Of a DNA stretch of 6,505 bases, positions 6,169 through 6,505 are shown piece by piece. A program made the translations under genes and the position numbers. The number at the start of each line of letters is the position of its first letter. Within the stretch, counting starts at the first letter, position 1. The notes below the pieces were generated by a model that worked only from the letters and a program-made list of their open reading frames with translations, ran no database searches and was not told where the DNA came from. The DNA lies in assembly GCA_009778235.1 (NCBI GenBank), contig WRKE01000196.1:1-6505 (forward strand), read 5' to 3'. Source of the stretch: Pseudomonadota bacterium. Lineage in GTDB: Bacteria > Desulfobacterota > Desulfobulbia > Desulfobulbales > Desulfobulbaceae.

Positions 6169-6337
6169 CCAGGCAAGCACCAACAAAAGGTGGTTGCGGC
6201 GGTGTCCGCTGCGCCGACGAAGGGTGAATGGCGCTTGAATCCGCGATGCCTCCCCAACGCCGTCAGGATGTCCTGGATTGCCCGGGCCAGGCGGGGAAGG
6301 GGAGGCGCAAATTACCAACGGGAATTGAAAACAAAAA
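6143..6337. other. Non-coding stretch after purF with inverted repeats
   Basis: I see no credible gene in these 195 bases on either strand. Several inverted repeats are present: CAAGCACC against GGTGGTTG (about 6174-6196), a GC-rich cluster near 6197-6215, and a nested structure at 6248-6306. An open frame on the plus strand (TTG 6136 to 6342) lacks a ribosome site and resembles no known protein. Confidence 0.6.
6248..6306. repeat. Nested inverted-repeat element
   Basis: GCCTCCCC (6248-6255) is perfectly complementary to GGGGAGGC (6299-6306). Inside, CGCC (6258-6261) can pair with GGCG (6290-6293). That second stem encloses a small CAGGA-TG-TCCTG palindrome (6264-6275) and a GCCCGGGC palindrome (6280-6287). 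This gives a compact branched fold on either strand. It could be a repetitive extragenic element or an RNA 3' structure; no identity is recognised. Confidence 0.45.
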
Positions 6338-6371
6338 AATAGGCAAGACTGCTTTTGCAATCTTGCCTATT
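6333..6371 (-). terminator. Strong intrinsic terminator for the minus-strand gene
   Basis: An 11-bp perfect stem (6338-6348 with 6361-6371) continues through one C-A mismatch into TGC/GCA around a 4-base loop. Read on the minus strand it ends in seven Ts (6339-6333), with more Ts after a single G. It lies 25 bases past the stop of the gene at the right edge, which supports that reading frame. No T tract follows on the plus strand, so it should act in one direction only. Confidence 0.85.
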
Positions 6372-6396
6372 GAATGAACGAAGGGAAAAGTTCGGA

Positions 6397-6505
6397 TCAG
6401 CGATTAGCCCTCGTCACCGGAGGCGGAGGAGGCTGAACATTGTACACCACCTGGGCGAAATTTTCGATCAAGGTGGTAATGCCTTTCTCCGTGGCCTCTT
6501 CAAAG
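6397..6505 (-). CDS. Hypothetical protein, C-terminal part only
   Basis: The last 35 codons of a gene that enters from the right edge are visible, ending in TGA at 6399-6397. The readable tail starts FEEATEKGITTLIENFAQ and continues VVYNVQPPPPPVTRANR. The first part looks like an amphipathic helix; the end is a five-proline run followed by a basic tail. The frame is supported by the strong terminator 25 bases downstream and by being open to the window edge. I do not recognise the family, and no function can be given from this fragment. Confidence 0.6.
   Translation of the reverse strand, partial: FEEATEKGITTLIENFAQVVYNVQPPPPPVTRANR

Noticed and set aside
6143..6337. tRNA-Sec or 6S RNA in the region after purF
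   Set aside because: I looked for a T-loop, an anticodon arm and the 6S bubble pattern and found none. The inverted repeats do not form a cloverleaf.
6136..6342. 68-codon open frame after purF
   Set aside because: It begins with TTG inside the purF end, has no ribosome site, and encodes a low-complexity basic product. It also runs into the A-tract of the minus-strand terminator.

Overview
The window looks like chromosomal housekeeping DNA from a GC-rich, Gram-negative anaerobe that uses selenocysteine. My best guess is a Desulfobulbaceae-like member of the Desulfobacterota (Deltaproteobacteria). The basis is the mix of genes: a fused IspD-IspF enzyme, a class A RNase P RNA, a selenophosphate synthetase that is itself a selenoprotein, and a Bacillus-type iron-sulfur PurF. 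This placement is inference; no single feature fixes the taxon.

Layout, left to right. A ribonuclease H (5-616, +) is followed by the RNase P RNA gene rnpB (654-1021, +), so two RNA-processing functions sit side by side. The T-tract at the 3' end of rnpB runs almost directly into a bifunctional ispDF gene (1030-2235, +) of the MEP isoprenoid pathway. A PepT-like M20 metallopeptidase (2222-3367, +) overlaps the end of ispDF by 14 bases and is probably co-transcribed with it. Converging on this block from the other strand is selD (4511 down to 3447, -). A plain ORF call cuts it short because codon 17 is an in-frame UGA, read here as selenocysteine, with a candidate SECIS hairpin just downstream. 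A roughly 200-base divergent intergenic region then leads to purF (4712-6142, +), which encodes the first enzyme of purine synthesis and has a terminator-like hairpin in its leader. The last 360 bases hold a structured non-coding stretch, a strong terminator reading leftward, and the last 35 codons of an unidentified minus-strand gene that runs off the right edge.

The genes do not form one pathway: they cover RNA metabolism, isoprenoid precursors, peptide turnover, selenium activation and purine synthesis. I see no mobile element, CRISPR array, phage gene or tRNA, and no sign of an undescribed defence or accessory system. The most useful observations are the recoded selD, the retained start signals inside ispDF, the abutting rnpB/ispDF junction and the possible attenuator before purF.
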